Below, piece by piece: positions 51,197 through 60,107 of a stretch of DNA of 64,000 nt. Source of the stretch: Emticicia sp. 21SJ11W-3 (lineage in GTDB: Bacteria > Bacteroidota > Bacteroidia > Cytophagales > Spirosomataceae). The stretch spans positions 3,100,001 through 3,164,000 of the forward strand of contig NZ_CP092074.1 in assembly GCF_024138715.1 (NCBI RefSeq). Direction: 5' to 3'. The position numbers and the translations under genes are program-made. The notes beneath the pieces are model-generated. The model did not search any database. It saw only the letters and a program-made list of their open reading frames with translations, and was not told the origin of the DNA. Each line of letters starts with the position of its first letter. Within the stretch, counting starts at the first letter, position 1.

Positions 51197-51259
51197 CAAA
51201 TATAACCATTTCATACTTATAATGTAAGCACATCGGCGAAAAATATTTCCGGCACAAAA
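51197..51259 (-). promoter_or_regulatory. Promoter block shared with the Dit operon
   Basis: On the minus strand: TATATTTG (51197-51204), then 11 bp upstream CTTACATTATAAG (rc of 51216-51228; one mismatch from the perfect palindrome at 11572), then AAATATTT with CG-rich spacing and TTTTGTGC (51252-51259). The order and spacing match 11555-11615. Confidence 0.72.
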
Positions 51260-51415
51260 CCTTGTTTTTTTAAATACCTGTTGCACGTCTTTCATGCCGT
51301 TCGGCTTCATTTTTTTTTAAATCAAAAACCAGAAAATCTAAAGCCCTGCCACCCATTATTATATAACTATATTAAAAAGTTTAGTTTCGTTTTGTTTAGT
51401 TTATTTAATGGTAGC

Positions 51416-51562
51416 AGCTTAGGTGATAGCTTAGGGTGCGGCTTAGGGTATGGCTTAGGTGTCAATGGCCGACACCAACACACGTGCTGCCTGGCACTTG
51501 GTGTCAGCTTAGGTATCAAACGCTGACACCTATACGTAAACAAGGTATCAGATTCTGACACC
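51416..51562 (+). repeat. 12-bp tandem repeats and GGTGTC/GACACC inverted repeats
   Basis: Four 12-bp units of the form R-GCTTAGG-G/T-x-x-x (51416-51463), then GGTGTC...GACACC pairs (51458-51463 / 51471-51476) and GGTGTCAG (51500-51507) with CTGACACC (51523-51530 and 51555-51562). No coding explanation; it lies in the 5' region of the small acidic gene. It could be a multi-site operator or structured leader. Confidence 0.6.
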
Positions 51563-51612
51563 CTGCTGGCACAGAGTTTTCATGTTAAAGACTGAACTAA
51601 AATATACACACA

Positions 51613-51960
51613 ATGGAAAACCAGAACAGACAACCTCTTGCGGCAACAGACCAGGGAAACGGCCAGCCGAACAATGCCAGCCAGGGCCTAAGCAGCAACC
51701 AGCAGGCAGGCAGCACCGGCACTACGCCTCAGCCCGACCAGGCCAATACCTACCGCGGGCAAGGCGGGCAGGAGTACGACGTAGATGCAGACGATGCCTT
51801 AAACCATAAGCCGGCCGATGCGCCGGAAATTGAAACGGTAACGCCCGAAACGGAGTCGGCCGAAGAAGAAGCCAAAGACAAGGATATGGAATCAAACCGC
51901 GATACCGACCAGCACGTCAGTCCGGGCGACAAAGCGCCCAACAAAGAATTTAACCGTTAA
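51613..51960 (+). CDS. Small acidic disordered protein
   Basis: A 115-aa protein, MENQNRQPLAATDQGNG at the start, Gln/Asn-rich first half, then Asp/Glu/Thr-rich (ETVTPETESAEEEAKDKD). No fold is predicted and there is no signal peptide, so it looks intrinsically disordered. A strong terminator follows. Function unknown. Confidence 0.62.
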   Translation: MENQNRQPLAATDQGNGQPNNASQGLSSNQQAGSTGTTPQPDQANTYRGQGGQEYDVDADDALNHKPADAPEIETVTPETESAEEEAKDKDMESNRDTDQHVSPGDKAPNKEFNR

Positions 51961-51983
51961 CAGTGGCATATATTACCAATAAT

Positions 51984-52025
51984 GGGGAGTGTCTAAAAAG
52001 TATTTTTAGGCACTCCCCTTTTTTT
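51984..52025 (+). terminator. Rho-independent terminator of the acidic-protein gene
   Basis: GGGGAGTG (51984-51991) pairs with CACTCCCC (52011-52018), extended by AT pairs in the loop, followed by a long T run. Confidence 0.9.
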
Positions 52026-52290
52026 GTGCAGATAAAAAAAACATACGCAATAGCCGGCCGGGTTTGTAACTTTTTGCAGGCAACAAAGTAAGCCTTAACG
52101 AAACCGATGCCACACAAGGTATTAGTTTGTTTAAATTTAAAGACACACTTAATACTATTTTCACACAACTTTTTTTACGTATATAGACACCGTTACGTCA
52201 GAAAAAAATTTTGCAGCCGTTAAACTTTATTGGCGGGCGGTTGTCTAACAAAATATTAAATTTTAATGCAGAAAAAATCTAAACAATTTC

Positions 52291-52298
52291 TATATTTG
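52291..52298 (+). promoter_or_regulatory. -7 promoter box upstream of small-family gene
   Basis: TATATTTG, an exact TAnnTTTG match, 32 bp before the ATG at 52330. No clear -33 TTTG is visible. Confidence 0.5.
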
Positions 52299-52329
52299 TC
52301 GCACTAACCTATTATTTGGTAGATAAATT

Positions 52330-52569
52330 ATGAAAATAGCTATACAAAGAGATGCACTGCGGCAGACTGTCGAAGAAGCATTACTTAAAAGCAACATCCA
52401 CTCAGAAGAAATCATTGATAACCAAGACCTCAGCAGTATTGCGGTCTTAATCAATACTGAAGTTCAACCGTCACAGTTGAGCAACTTCGTAAAGCTAATC
52501 CAGGAGCAGGAGCTCAAATGCAACACCAACACCTTCCCCGATGTTACTTATATTTCGGTGTTTATTTGA
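52330..52569 (+). CDS. Small protein of a four-member ~80-aa family
   Basis: A 79-aa protein starting MKIAIQRDALRQTVEEALLKSN. The second half, LSNFVKLIQEQELKCNTN followed by VTYISVFI, follows the helix-then-strand ending of the relatives at 12957 and 40629, though the identity is lower. It stands alone between a terminator and a 310-bp gap. Function unknown. Confidence 0.6.
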   Translation: MKIAIQRDALRQTVEEALLKSNIHSEEIIDNQDLSSIAVLINTEVQPSQLSNFVKLIQEQELKCNTNTFPDVTYISVFI

Positions 52570-52878
52570 TTTGGCAGATTCTTTTATAATCAGGTTATCC
52601 ATTAATTATTCTTAGTTTCGCGGTTCAAGCGGCAGCCAACATTGCTGATGCCTCAACGCATCCCTCCTTACACTCCTGCCAAAGCCTCCCCCTCGCGCAG
52701 CCCAAAAGCAAAAGCCAGCAAACGCCGGGGCGTTAATTTGCTTCACCAACAGGCATGTTTACTTCGGCACCTGCCCCTATTGCACCTTATAATAAATAAT
52801 CGTCCAAATAGTTGATTTTCTGGCCGCTAATGCGTAATATTATACTTTGATGTGATTAAACCGCTCGCCCGTAAAGCC
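52570..52878. other. Intergenic region with a short repeat copy
   Basis: About 310 bp. It contains CTCCTGCCAAAGCCTCCCCC and CGCGCAGCCCAAAAG around 52673-52711, a fragment of a repeat found again near 53990, 55190 and 56410. Confidence 0.5.
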
Positions 52879-53931
52879 ATGAAAAACGCCATAATTATAC
52901 TCTTGCTTGCCTTGGCAACTAGTTGCAAACCTGCAAAAGAGGCAGTGCCAGAACCCGAATTGGCAATGTCTCTTGAAATCACCCGTCTGGGAGCAGAGGT
53001 TTATGTAAAGAATACACTCAAAAACGCTGCCAGCTATGACCTTGATTATGGAGACGGTACAAAAATAATTAACGAAACCGTTCCAGGCCTTGAGGCCCTA
53101 GGCCCGAAGAACCGGGTCTCTTACCAATACAAAAAAGACGGTGCCTATACCATAACCCTTACGGCCTATAACCAAAAGGGGCAATCTAAAACACAAAGCC
53201 AGGTAATAACCGTTGATTACTACCAGAAAAACACATCTGTAACCGATTTCGCGTTGGTGGCGGCTCAAAACGGCACTATAAAAATGACGAGCCTGTCAAG
53301 CAATTATACATCGCTTGAGGCACAGGTGTCGGCAGGAGGCATGGGCTTTAGTACCAAAACTCCGAACCCTATCTTTGAACTCGACCTCAACGGCCAGTAT
53401 CAATTCAGTATGATGGCCTATAATCAAATCTCCTCCGCCAAAGACACCCTCATTAGCATTCAGAACATTCAGGAAAGAGAAAAAGGGTATTTTAAAGGAA
53501 ACTGGCTTGGCACTGAAATAGAAACTTACGAAACTTTTGATAATCAGGCCAGAACCGAATATATGGACATTGGCGGCGGATACAAATTTATGAACAATCA
53601 TTTTGCGATTATCAGAGGCAAACAGGGAATAACTATCAGCAACAGGAAAATAAATACCGACAGCCTGAAAACCAATCAGATGAAATACGAGCAAATCAGG
53701 TCCAGATTTAAGGCAGGAATACAAAACAGCGAAAACTGGATACTCAGCACGATTGGTAATCCGGTTTCAAAGTCCATTGAAATTCTCGAAATCCGCGAGG
53801 TACAACAAAAAAAGATTATCCCTGAAATGGACTCCCGCGCGTTCTGGATTACCTACCGTATCAAAGCAGATTTTGGTGAGTACCTCGGTAAAATTGATGG
53901 TACGCTAAAAATGAGGTATCTGATTTATTGA
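52879..53931 (+). CDS. Lipoprotein with PKD-like domains
   Basis: About 350 aa from ATG at 52879 (an upstream in-frame GTG at 52852 would extend it). The lipoprotein signal ends in a lipobox ALATSC. Residues ~30-110 look like a PKD domain (YDLDYGDGTKI, YQYKKDGAYTITLTAYNQKG) and a second, weaker one follows to ~190. The C-terminal ~150 residues are beta-rich and unrecognised. It is probably surface-exposed and adhesive or scaffold-like. Confidence 0.75.
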   Translation: MKNAIIILLLALATSCKPAKEAVPEPELAMSLEITRLGAEVYVKNTLKNAASYDLDYGDGTKIINETVPGLEALGPKNRVSYQYKKDGAYTITLTAYNQKGQSKTQSQVITVDYYQKNTSVTDFALVAAQNGTIKMTSLSSNYTSLEAQVSAGGMGFSTKTPNPIFELDLNGQYQFSMMAYNQISSAKDTLISIQNIQEREKGYFKGNWLGTEIETYETFDNQARTEYMDIGGGYKFMNNHFAIIRGKQGITISNRKINTDSLKTNQMKYEQIRSRFKAGIQNSENWILSTIGNPVSKSIEILEIREVQQKKIIPEMDSRAFWITYRIKADFGEYLGKIDGTLKMRYLIY

Positions 53932-54046
53932 TTTTTCATCTACCCGTTTCAAAAACCCTTTATTTTTTACACATCCAAGGGCATACCTTACACCCGGCAA
54001 AGCCTCCCATACGCGCAGCCCAAAAGACTGTGGTTGCCGACCCTTT

Positions 54047-54784
54047 CTATAAATTGTAACTAAAATTCAACACAAAATATCCAAAAGTGGCAATTTGTGG
54101 TTCTTTGAGAACTTCCTTCGAAATCTGGCTTCCATTAAAAGTAATGGTTTCAACTTTCTTTGAATAAAGCAACCTTAGCTGACTTTCGAGCGATATGGAA
54201 AAACGATGATTCAGATAATACTTGGCACCCATGAAAGGAGACAACGTCACTGCATTCTTAACGGTTTTAGTACGAAGTGTACCTGTTACATCAATGCCGT
54301 TTTCATCCTTCTTTTTTGCCTTGTTGTCATGAAAATTGTTTATTTCTGCCCTCCAGCTCATGTCAGCCCCATAGAAAAACACAAATCGCCCTTTGATTTT
54401 CTGCCATTCATAACCAAGAACGACAGTGGGGCGAAAATAGCTTCTTACCGGATTTAAATATAAGTTGGCGTTACCACCATAAAAAGATTCGTTTTCTCTA
54501 AGATAGTAAGGGGTGGCCATGAAGCGTACTGCTCCGGGCTTATTACCCTTATTGATGGTATTCAGCTTGATAAGATAAGGGTAAGCCCAATTGTCGGGAG
54601 ATTGAAGTTTAAACAAAGGAATCAGATTGATATTTATTTCCCATTTATGCCTTTTTACAGGCTGGTCAATCGCATTACTTAGCCTGCCGGGCTGTGTGTC
54701 TGTTACTTGTGCCATAGCATTTACACCCAATAAACAGCAGGCAAATAAACTGACAAAAAATTTAAAATTGTTTTTCATGGACAT
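54047..54784 (-). CDS. Outer-membrane beta-barrel-like protein, copy 1
   Basis: A 245-aa protein with a signal peptide ending GVNAMAQ. The mature chain is rich in alternating aromatic/hydrophobic strands (WEININLIPLFKLQ, VLGYEWQKIKGRFVFFYG, RFSISLESQLRLLYS) and ends in YFVLNFSYNL with the terminal aromatic typical of barrels. Copy 2 (55252-56001) is about 90% similar by eye. Role unknown. Confidence 0.75.
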   Translation of the reverse strand: MSMKNNFKFFVSLFACCLLGVNAMAQVTDTQPGRLSNAIDQPVKRHKWEININLIPLFKLQSPDNWAYPYLIKLNTINKGNKPGAVRFMATPYYLRENESFYGGNANLYLNPVRSYFRPTVVLGYEWQKIKGRFVFFYGADMSWRAEINNFHDNKAKKKDENGIDVTGTLRTKTVKNAVTLSPFMGAKYYLNHRFSISLESQLRLLYSKKVETITFNGSQISKEVLKEPQIATFGYFVLNFSYNL

Positions 54785-55251
54785 TAAAAGGTGATTTAGT
54801 TAAATTTTCAAAAGAGATATTCATGCCATCTGTTGCCAAAACATAAAGAGAAGGTTAAGTTTTTTGCTATACTCTGTACCAACAAACAAAAACAAAATTT
54901 GCACATACACAACCAATAGTTATTTATCGGCACTTTCAATTAAAAACATACCCCTCAAAACATATAACGCGCACCGTTCCACCAGTAATCATGGTAGAAA
55001 TCCCGGTAAAATGTATAACATTTAATCAGTTTAAACCTCAGAACTTTGTATCACCGGGCATTCTTAGTTGTATGCCCCGCTGCAAAGCCAATTACTAAGT
55101 ATGCATAAAAAACTAACTAACTATATTTTACCACGGAGTGGCTCGGAGTTTAGCACAGCGTTTCACGAAGTTGAGAGAAGAATCCCCCCTTACACCCCCT
55201 GCCAAAGCCTACCCCACGCCTAGCCCAAAAGACTGTGGATGCCGACCCTTT

Positions 55252-56001
55252 CTATAAATTGTAACTAAAATTCAACACAAAATATCCAAAAGTGGCAATT
55301 TCTGGTGCTTTGAGAACTTCCTTCGAAATCTGGCTTCCATTAAAAGTAATGGTTTCAACTTTCTTTGAATAAAGAAACCTTAGCTGACTTTCGAGCGATA
55401 TGGAAAAACGATGATTCAGATAATATTTGGCACCCATGAAAGGAGACAACGTCACTGCATTCTTAATGGTTTTATCACGAAGTGTACCTGTTACATCAAT
55501 GCCGTTTTCATCCTTCCTTTTTGCCTTGTTGTCATGAAAATTGCTTATTTCTGCCCTCCAGCTCATGTCAGCCCCATAGAAAAACACAAATCGCCCTTTG
55601 ATTTTCTGCCATTCATAACCAAGGACAACAGCGGGGCGAAAATAGCTTCCTACCGGATTTACAAATAAGTTGGCGCTATCACCATAAAAAGATTGGTTTT
55701 TTCCAAGATAGTAAGGGGTGGCCATGAAGCGTACTGCACCGGGCTTATTAGCCTTATTGGTGGTATTCAGCTTGATAAGATAAAAGTAAGCCCAATCGTC
55801 AGCCCATTGTAGTTTAAACAAAGGAATCAGATTGATATTTATTTCCCACTTATGCCTTTGTACGGGCTGTTCAATTAATTTACTGATTGTAGAAAGAGGT
55901 TTTTTCGGCTGATTATCAGCTACTTGCGCCCTGGCATTTACACCCAATAAACAGCAGGCAAATAAACTGACAAATAATTTAAAGTTGTTTTTCATGGCCA
56001 T
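55252..56001 (-). CDS. Outer-membrane beta-barrel-like protein, copy 2
   Basis: A 249-aa protein, the tandem paralogue of the gene at 54047. It has four extra residues near the signal peptide exit (around KKPLSTISKLIEQPVQ) and scattered substitutions; strand residues are mostly kept. Upstream DNA is duplicated as well, so both probably share regulation. Substrate or function unknown. Confidence 0.75.
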   Translation of the reverse strand: MAMKNNFKLFVSLFACCLLGVNARAQVADNQPKKPLSTISKLIEQPVQRHKWEININLIPLFKLQWADDWAYFYLIKLNTTNKANKPGAVRFMATPYYLGKNQSFYGDSANLFVNPVGSYFRPAVVLGYEWQKIKGRFVFFYGADMSWRAEISNFHDNKAKRKDENGIDVTGTLRDKTIKNAVTLSPFMGAKYYLNHRFSISLESQLRFLYSKKVETITFNGSQISKEVLKAPEIATFGYFVLNFSYNL

Positions 56002-56661
56002 TAAAAGGTGATTTAGTTAAATTTTCAAAAGAGATATTCATGCCATCTGTTGCCAAAACATAAAGAGAAGGTTAAGTTTTTTGCTATACTCTGTACCAAC
56101 AATCAAAAACAAAATTTGCACATACACAACAAATAGTTATTTAACGGCACTTTCAATTAAAAACATACTCCTCAAAACATATAACGCGCACCGTTCCACC
56201 AGTAATCATGGTAGAAATCCCGGTAAAATGTATAACATTTAATCAGTTTAAACCTCAGAACTTTGTATCACCTGGCATTCTTAGTTGTATGCCCCGCTGC
56301 AAAGCCAATTACTAAGTATGCATAAAAAACTAACTAACCATATTTTACCACGGAGTGGCTCGGAGTTTAGCACAGCGTTTCACGGAGTTGAGAGAAGAAT
56401 CCCCCCTTACACACCCTGCCAAAGCCTACACCTCGCGCAGCCCAAAAGACTGTGGATGCTGGCGTGTTAATCGGTTTCAAGGCCAGGCACCGCATACAGT
56501 ATTTACGTACCCGGAGATGGTTTGCGGCGAATGCACCCCCTATTCACCGCATAAAATGCGGCGAATAATTTTTAATCCCAAAAAGCAAAAAAACTTTCGG
56601 GTAGCTCTTGCTTTATTTCTCTTTTAATAGGCATATTGCACAGCAAATCTCAATCCCCACC

Positions 56662-57465
56662 ATGAAACCCCTTCTTGCTTATTTTACTTTGGCTTACCTT
56701 ATCAGCTGGTTGATATGGTTTCCGCTTTACAGCCACGTTTGGGGCATTACAGGCTTGCCCGTTCTGCCGTATCATCATGCCTTGGGTGGCCTGGGGCCTT
56801 TGACAGCCTCTTTCATTACCACTGCCATTTTCGGCAAGCCCAACGGCACAAAACTACTGCTGGCGCAGATGCTTCAAACCAAACCTGTGGTGTATATGCT
56901 TATTGCGCTGTTCAGCCCTTTTGTGCTGGCGGTGGCAGCGGCAGTTATTAATTATTGGGCAGCGGGTACGCCGCTTCAACTTGCCGGATTATTGGTAGCC
57001 AAAGAGTACCCCGAATTGGGTTTTGCCGGATTCTTCTTCTACAACCTGCTGTTTTTTGGCTTTGGCGAAGAGGTAGGCTGGCGAGGCTTTGCCCTGCCGC
57101 GCCTGCAGAGCCGCTTCAATGCCCTTTCGGCAAGCCTGATACTCACCGTTCTGTGGGCGGCCTGGCACCTGCCGCTGTTTTTTTACAGGCCGGGTTATAC
57201 CGGCATGGATGCCGCCGGTATCTTCGGCTGGGTGTTCAGCCTCCTTACGGGCAGTATCCTGCTCAGCTGGTTATACAACAGCTCAAAGGGCAGCCTGCTG
57301 GCCTGCGCTATTTTTCATGCCACGGTCGACATCGCTTTTCTGGCCGACTTTGCCGATAAAAACATCATCAATTATATGGGTATGCTCATTACCGTCTGGG
57401 GTGTAGCTACTATCGTTATTTTTAAACCCGCCCACCTTTCGCGCACCGAACGCCTGCGGGACTAA
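56662..57465 (+). CDS. CPBP-family intramembrane metalloprotease
   Basis: About 267 aa from ATG at 56662 (MKPLLAYFTLAYLISWLIW); an upstream ATG adds 18 residues. It has six or so membrane spans. The CPBP/CAAX-protease motifs are present: FGFGEEVGWRGFALPRL (EExxxR), AAWHLPLFF (second His) and CAIFHATVDIAF (third His). These proteins cleave membrane substrates or act in bacteriocin self-immunity; role here unknown. A hairpin terminator follows directly. Confidence 0.88.
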   Translation: MKPLLAYFTLAYLISWLIWFPLYSHVWGITGLPVLPYHHALGGLGPLTASFITTAIFGKPNGTKLLLAQMLQTKPVVYMLIALFSPFVLAVAAAVINYWAAGTPLQLAGLLVAKEYPELGFAGFFFYNLLFFGFGEEVGWRGFALPRLQSRFNALSASLILTVLWAAWHLPLFFYRPGYTGMDAAGIFGWVFSLLTGSILLSWLYNSSKGSLLACAIFHATVDIAFLADFADKNIINYMGMLITVWGVATIVIFKPAHLSRTERLRD

Positions 57466-57475
57466 CAAAAAAAGA

Positions 57476-57506
57476 GACGCCCGTTTCCAAACCGAAAACG
57501 GGCGTC
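57476..57506. terminator. Bidirectional terminator
   Basis: GACGCCCGTTT (57476-57486) pairs with AAACGGGCGTC (57496-57506), with A/T runs on both sides; serves the CPBP gene and the convergent small gene. Confidence 0.9.
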
Positions 57507-57528
57507 TGTTTTTACTATTATTTTTTAG

Positions 57529-57708
57529 CTATGGCCGGTCTGCCTTCCAATCGCTGTTGTCTTCAGTTTTAACCTCAATCAGGTTGTTTTTTTTAAGGCT
57601 AACCTCTTTCCCGGTGAGCCATTTGCGAATCGCCGCCAGGTCTGAGCCATCAAAAAAACCGACTATCAGCATGGCTACAATCAAAAGTATTTCTAATTCG
57701 TAATACAT
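57529..57708 (-). CDS. Small single-span membrane protein (59 aa)
   Basis: A 59-aa ORF: MYYELEILLIVAMLIVGFFD is hydrophobic, followed by a charged tail (LTGKEVSLKKNNLIEVK) ending TEDNSDWKADRP. It lies between a terminator and the OMP gene and is probably translated. Function unknown. Confidence 0.5.
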   Translation of the reverse strand: MYYELEILLIVAMLIVGFFDGSDLAAIRKWLTGKEVSLKKNNLIEVKTEDNSDWKADRP

Positions 57709-57795
57709 AACTCTGGTGTTTGCTGTTTGTACTAATAATCCCTGTTAAGACGTAATTTCCGGCTATCAGGATGCAACTGCACCCCAACATTTTAT

Positions 57796-58437
57796 TTACC
57801 AGAATCTGAAACCAATGGTAGCCTGCACCCAGGCATTTTTATAGCGTGGATTGGTTGACGTACCGTCGCCGTTGTTATTCTGCACATCCCAGCCCGCACG
57901 GGTGCCAATCACAAACTTATCGAAGTTGAAATCAATGCCACCTACGGCGCTCAGGGTGTTTTTGCGGATGTTGTCGTTCGTAAACTCCTGCTCCTGTGCC
58001 GATGTACCCAGGAAATTCTTGAAAACATCGTTCTGGCGCATCAGGTACGAATACTGCGGCCCCAACTGAACAGTAATAAAACTGCTGGGTTTAATAGACA
58101 CCAGCAACGGGATATCAACCGAATGCGTAGTGCGTGTCAGCTCATAATTGCTTCCCACAAACCGACCGCTCTGACGGAACCCCTTCTGCGAATACAACAC
58201 TTCGGGTTGCAGACCCAGGTACTTACCCAACGGAATAGCCAGAAAAGCCCCACCTGCGAAACCAAACTTGCCGTCGGCCGTGTAATCATCGTTATTTGAA
58301 TCATAGATGTTCGAGAAGTTGGTACCTGCTTTTAAACCGAAAACAAGGTTCTCACGGGCATCGGTACTGCCACTCTGGCCAAAGCTTTTAATGGTAAAAA
58401 GGCTCACTACTGCTGCAATTGCTACTAATTTCTTCAT
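57796..58437 (-). CDS. Outer-membrane beta-barrel protein (PorT-like)
   Basis: A 213-aa protein with signal peptide (MKKLVAIAAVVSLFTIKSFGQ). The mature chain fits the Bacteroidota outer-membrane beta-barrel family (FGLKAGTNFSNIYDS, LGLQPEVLYSQKGFRQSG, VQLGPQYSYLM, and the end VQATIGFRFW). Monocistronic; likely a small pore or structural barrel. Confidence 0.85.
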   Translation of the reverse strand: MKKLVAIAAVVSLFTIKSFGQSGSTDARENLVFGLKAGTNFSNIYDSNNDDYTADGKFGFAGGAFLAIPLGKYLGLQPEVLYSQKGFRQSGRFVGSNYELTRTTHSVDIPLLVSIKPSSFITVQLGPQYSYLMRQNDVFKNFLGTSAQEQEFTNDNIRKNTLSAVGGIDFNFDKFVIGTRAGWDVQNNNGDGTSTNPRYKNAWVQATIGFRFW

Positions 58438-58699
58438 GACTGTAAATTTGGATTTTTGTTGTAAAAGTTGTACTGAGTGATTTGTTAATTGTCGTCAATT
58501 GACAGATATCATAAAATTTCCGTGCCTGATTTATAACGCACCAGACAAAGCAATATTGGGGAATTATTTCTACAAAATTGTGTAGAGAGGGGGAGAGGAT
58601 TTTTATTAACACACACCAATATTTATTTATAGATTGATTTTATTAATGAGATTCTCTCCTTAATAAAACAAATATTCAACCCTAAACCAAAATAAATAT

Positions 58700-58707
58700 T
58701 ATCTTTG
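58700..58707 (+). promoter_or_regulatory. -7 promoter box of the zeta-toxin-like gene
   Basis: TATCTTTG on the plus strand fits TAnnTTTG, 47 bp before the ATG at 58755. Confidence 0.5.
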
Positions 58708-58754
58708 CCAAATAACTCGACCTCAACAATTGCTGTTTACCAAAGAAAAAAGCG

Positions 58755-59678
58755 ATGAAATATGCACGACCTCTTCGAGATGTCCCTTCTGTTAAAAATT
58801 TCCTAGAAAGCCTTAATTTCCCAATTCAGAAATATCCAAAAATCGTAAGTAGCATCATCAATACTGAGAAAATGCTTCATACATACGATAATAATGATTC
58901 TACCTTAATTAGTAAATCGTTCAGGCTTTCTCATGTTACAGAAAAAGAACGATGGGAGCTTCGAACACGGATTGTAGAAGAATTGACAACGCAACGGCGC
59001 CTTCATGATGACGATGACATTTGTCTTGGGAAAGGTGGGAGTCTTCCAACATCAGAAATTAAGAATGAAAGACAGGCTTTTTTGGTCATTGGGCTTCCTG
59101 CTTCTGGAAAATCTTCTGTTTCAACTATAATAGCAGAAAAATATGGAGCGGTTATTCTGGATTCTGATTACGCGAAGCGAAAACTACCTGAGTATGAAGA
59201 ATTCGGTGCATCTATTGTTCATGAGGAATCAAATGCACTAATTCTTGGAAGTTCGATTATGATAGGTAAACCCAAAGATTTTAGGACGTTGTTAGAATTG
59301 GCATCCTATGAGGGTTCAAATATTGTTATTCCAAAAATTGGGCATTCAAGAGATTCAATAAAACAATTAGTAGAAGTCTTAATAAATACTTATAAATATA
59401 ATGTGCATCTTACACTAATAAGTTTAGACAGGAGCATTGCCGTTACGAGAGCAATCCATAGGTTTTACTATACCAAAAGATACGTTCCTTTAAGCATGAT
59501 TTTTGATGATTATAGTAATGAGCCTACAAACACGTACCATAAACTTAAAAGTGAGAACAATCAACTATTTAAAAGTTTTGGAATCATAAATACCAATGTT
59601 GCACCTGGCAAAAACGGAATATGCATGGAATGCATTGGTGAAAATCCGGCAGATTTGTTTGAAAAAAACCAATTGTAA
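58755..59678 (+). CDS. Zeta-toxin-like P-loop kinase
   Basis: A 307-aa protein. Residues 1-105 are a helical N-terminal region. The P-loop GLPASGKSS (113-121), followed by ILDSDYAKRKLPEYEEFGASIVHEESNA split over ~134-161, matches zeta toxins (Walker A, DSD, the E/H pair). Zeta toxins phosphorylate UDP-sugar precursors of peptidoglycan. No epsilon-like antitoxin precedes it; a small gene follows by 32 bp. AT-rich, so probably acquired. Confidence 0.8.
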   Translation: MKYARPLRDVPSVKNFLESLNFPIQKYPKIVSSIINTEKMLHTYDNNDSTLISKSFRLSHVTEKERWELRTRIVEELTTQRRLHDDDDICLGKGGSLPTSEIKNERQAFLVIGLPASGKSSVSTIIAEKYGAVILDSDYAKRKLPEYEEFGASIVHEESNALILGSSIMIGKPKDFRTLLELASYEGSNIVIPKIGHSRDSIKQLVEVLINTYKYNVHLTLISLDRSIAVTRAIHRFYYTKRYVPLSMIFDDYSNEPTNTYHKLKSENNQLFKSFGIINTNVAPGKNGICMECIGENPADLFEKNQL

Positions 59679-59710
59679 TATTAACTTTGCTATATAAAAT
59701 TCTAGAAATT

Positions 59711-59908
59711 ATGACAAAAGTCAAAAAATCAGCTAGTACTGGTGGTTTATCAAATTCAGCACCTCCTGTCACTCAATCATCGGCCGAATCCGGAAAAAAG
59801 TATGGTGCATTTGCAGAGGAAATTAGAGATATCAGTAGTTTTGTAAATTATGCCCCTTCCCCTACTCCGGTTAAAGGCAAAGGGATTGGCATAAAAGTGA
59901 AAGGGTAA
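59711..59908 (+). CDS. Small downstream partner, possible antitoxin
   Basis: A 65-aa protein from the second ORF Met (MTKVKKSASTGGLSNSAPPV). The first half is Ser/Thr/Pro-rich, the middle has FAEEIRDISSFVNY, and the end is Lys/Gly-rich. No known antitoxin fold. The case for antitoxin rests only on position after the zeta-like gene. Confidence 0.45.
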   Translation: MTKVKKSASTGGLSNSAPPVTQSSAESGKKYGAFAEEIRDISSFVNYAPSPTPVKGKGIGIKVKG

Positions 59909-60107
59909 AATATACTTTTAATTTCCCTCCAGAGTCTCCCAACTGTGCGTCCCTATGCGCACAAGCCTAAAGCAAAGAAAGGGGTTTCTAACATATAAAC
60001 CATTAATACAAATCTTTATTATAAAAACCCTCAGCACCAGCTCCCCCTCGCATGGCTAAAGGCTCAGGCTATCGGGAGATGCTGGTGGAACAGGAAAACG
60101 TTACGCG

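Larger units (their letters stand above)
53990..56455. repeat. Tandem duplication of ~1.2 kb with an OMP gene
   Basis: Two near-identical units (about 53990-55190 and 55190-56410) each hold an outer-membrane gene and ~400 bp of upstream DNA; starts are 1217 bp and stops 1205 bp apart. Unit edges carry a CCTTACACx(C)CTGCCAAAGCC / CGCAGCCCAAAAGACTGTGG block, with a third copy at 56405-56455. Confidence 0.85.
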
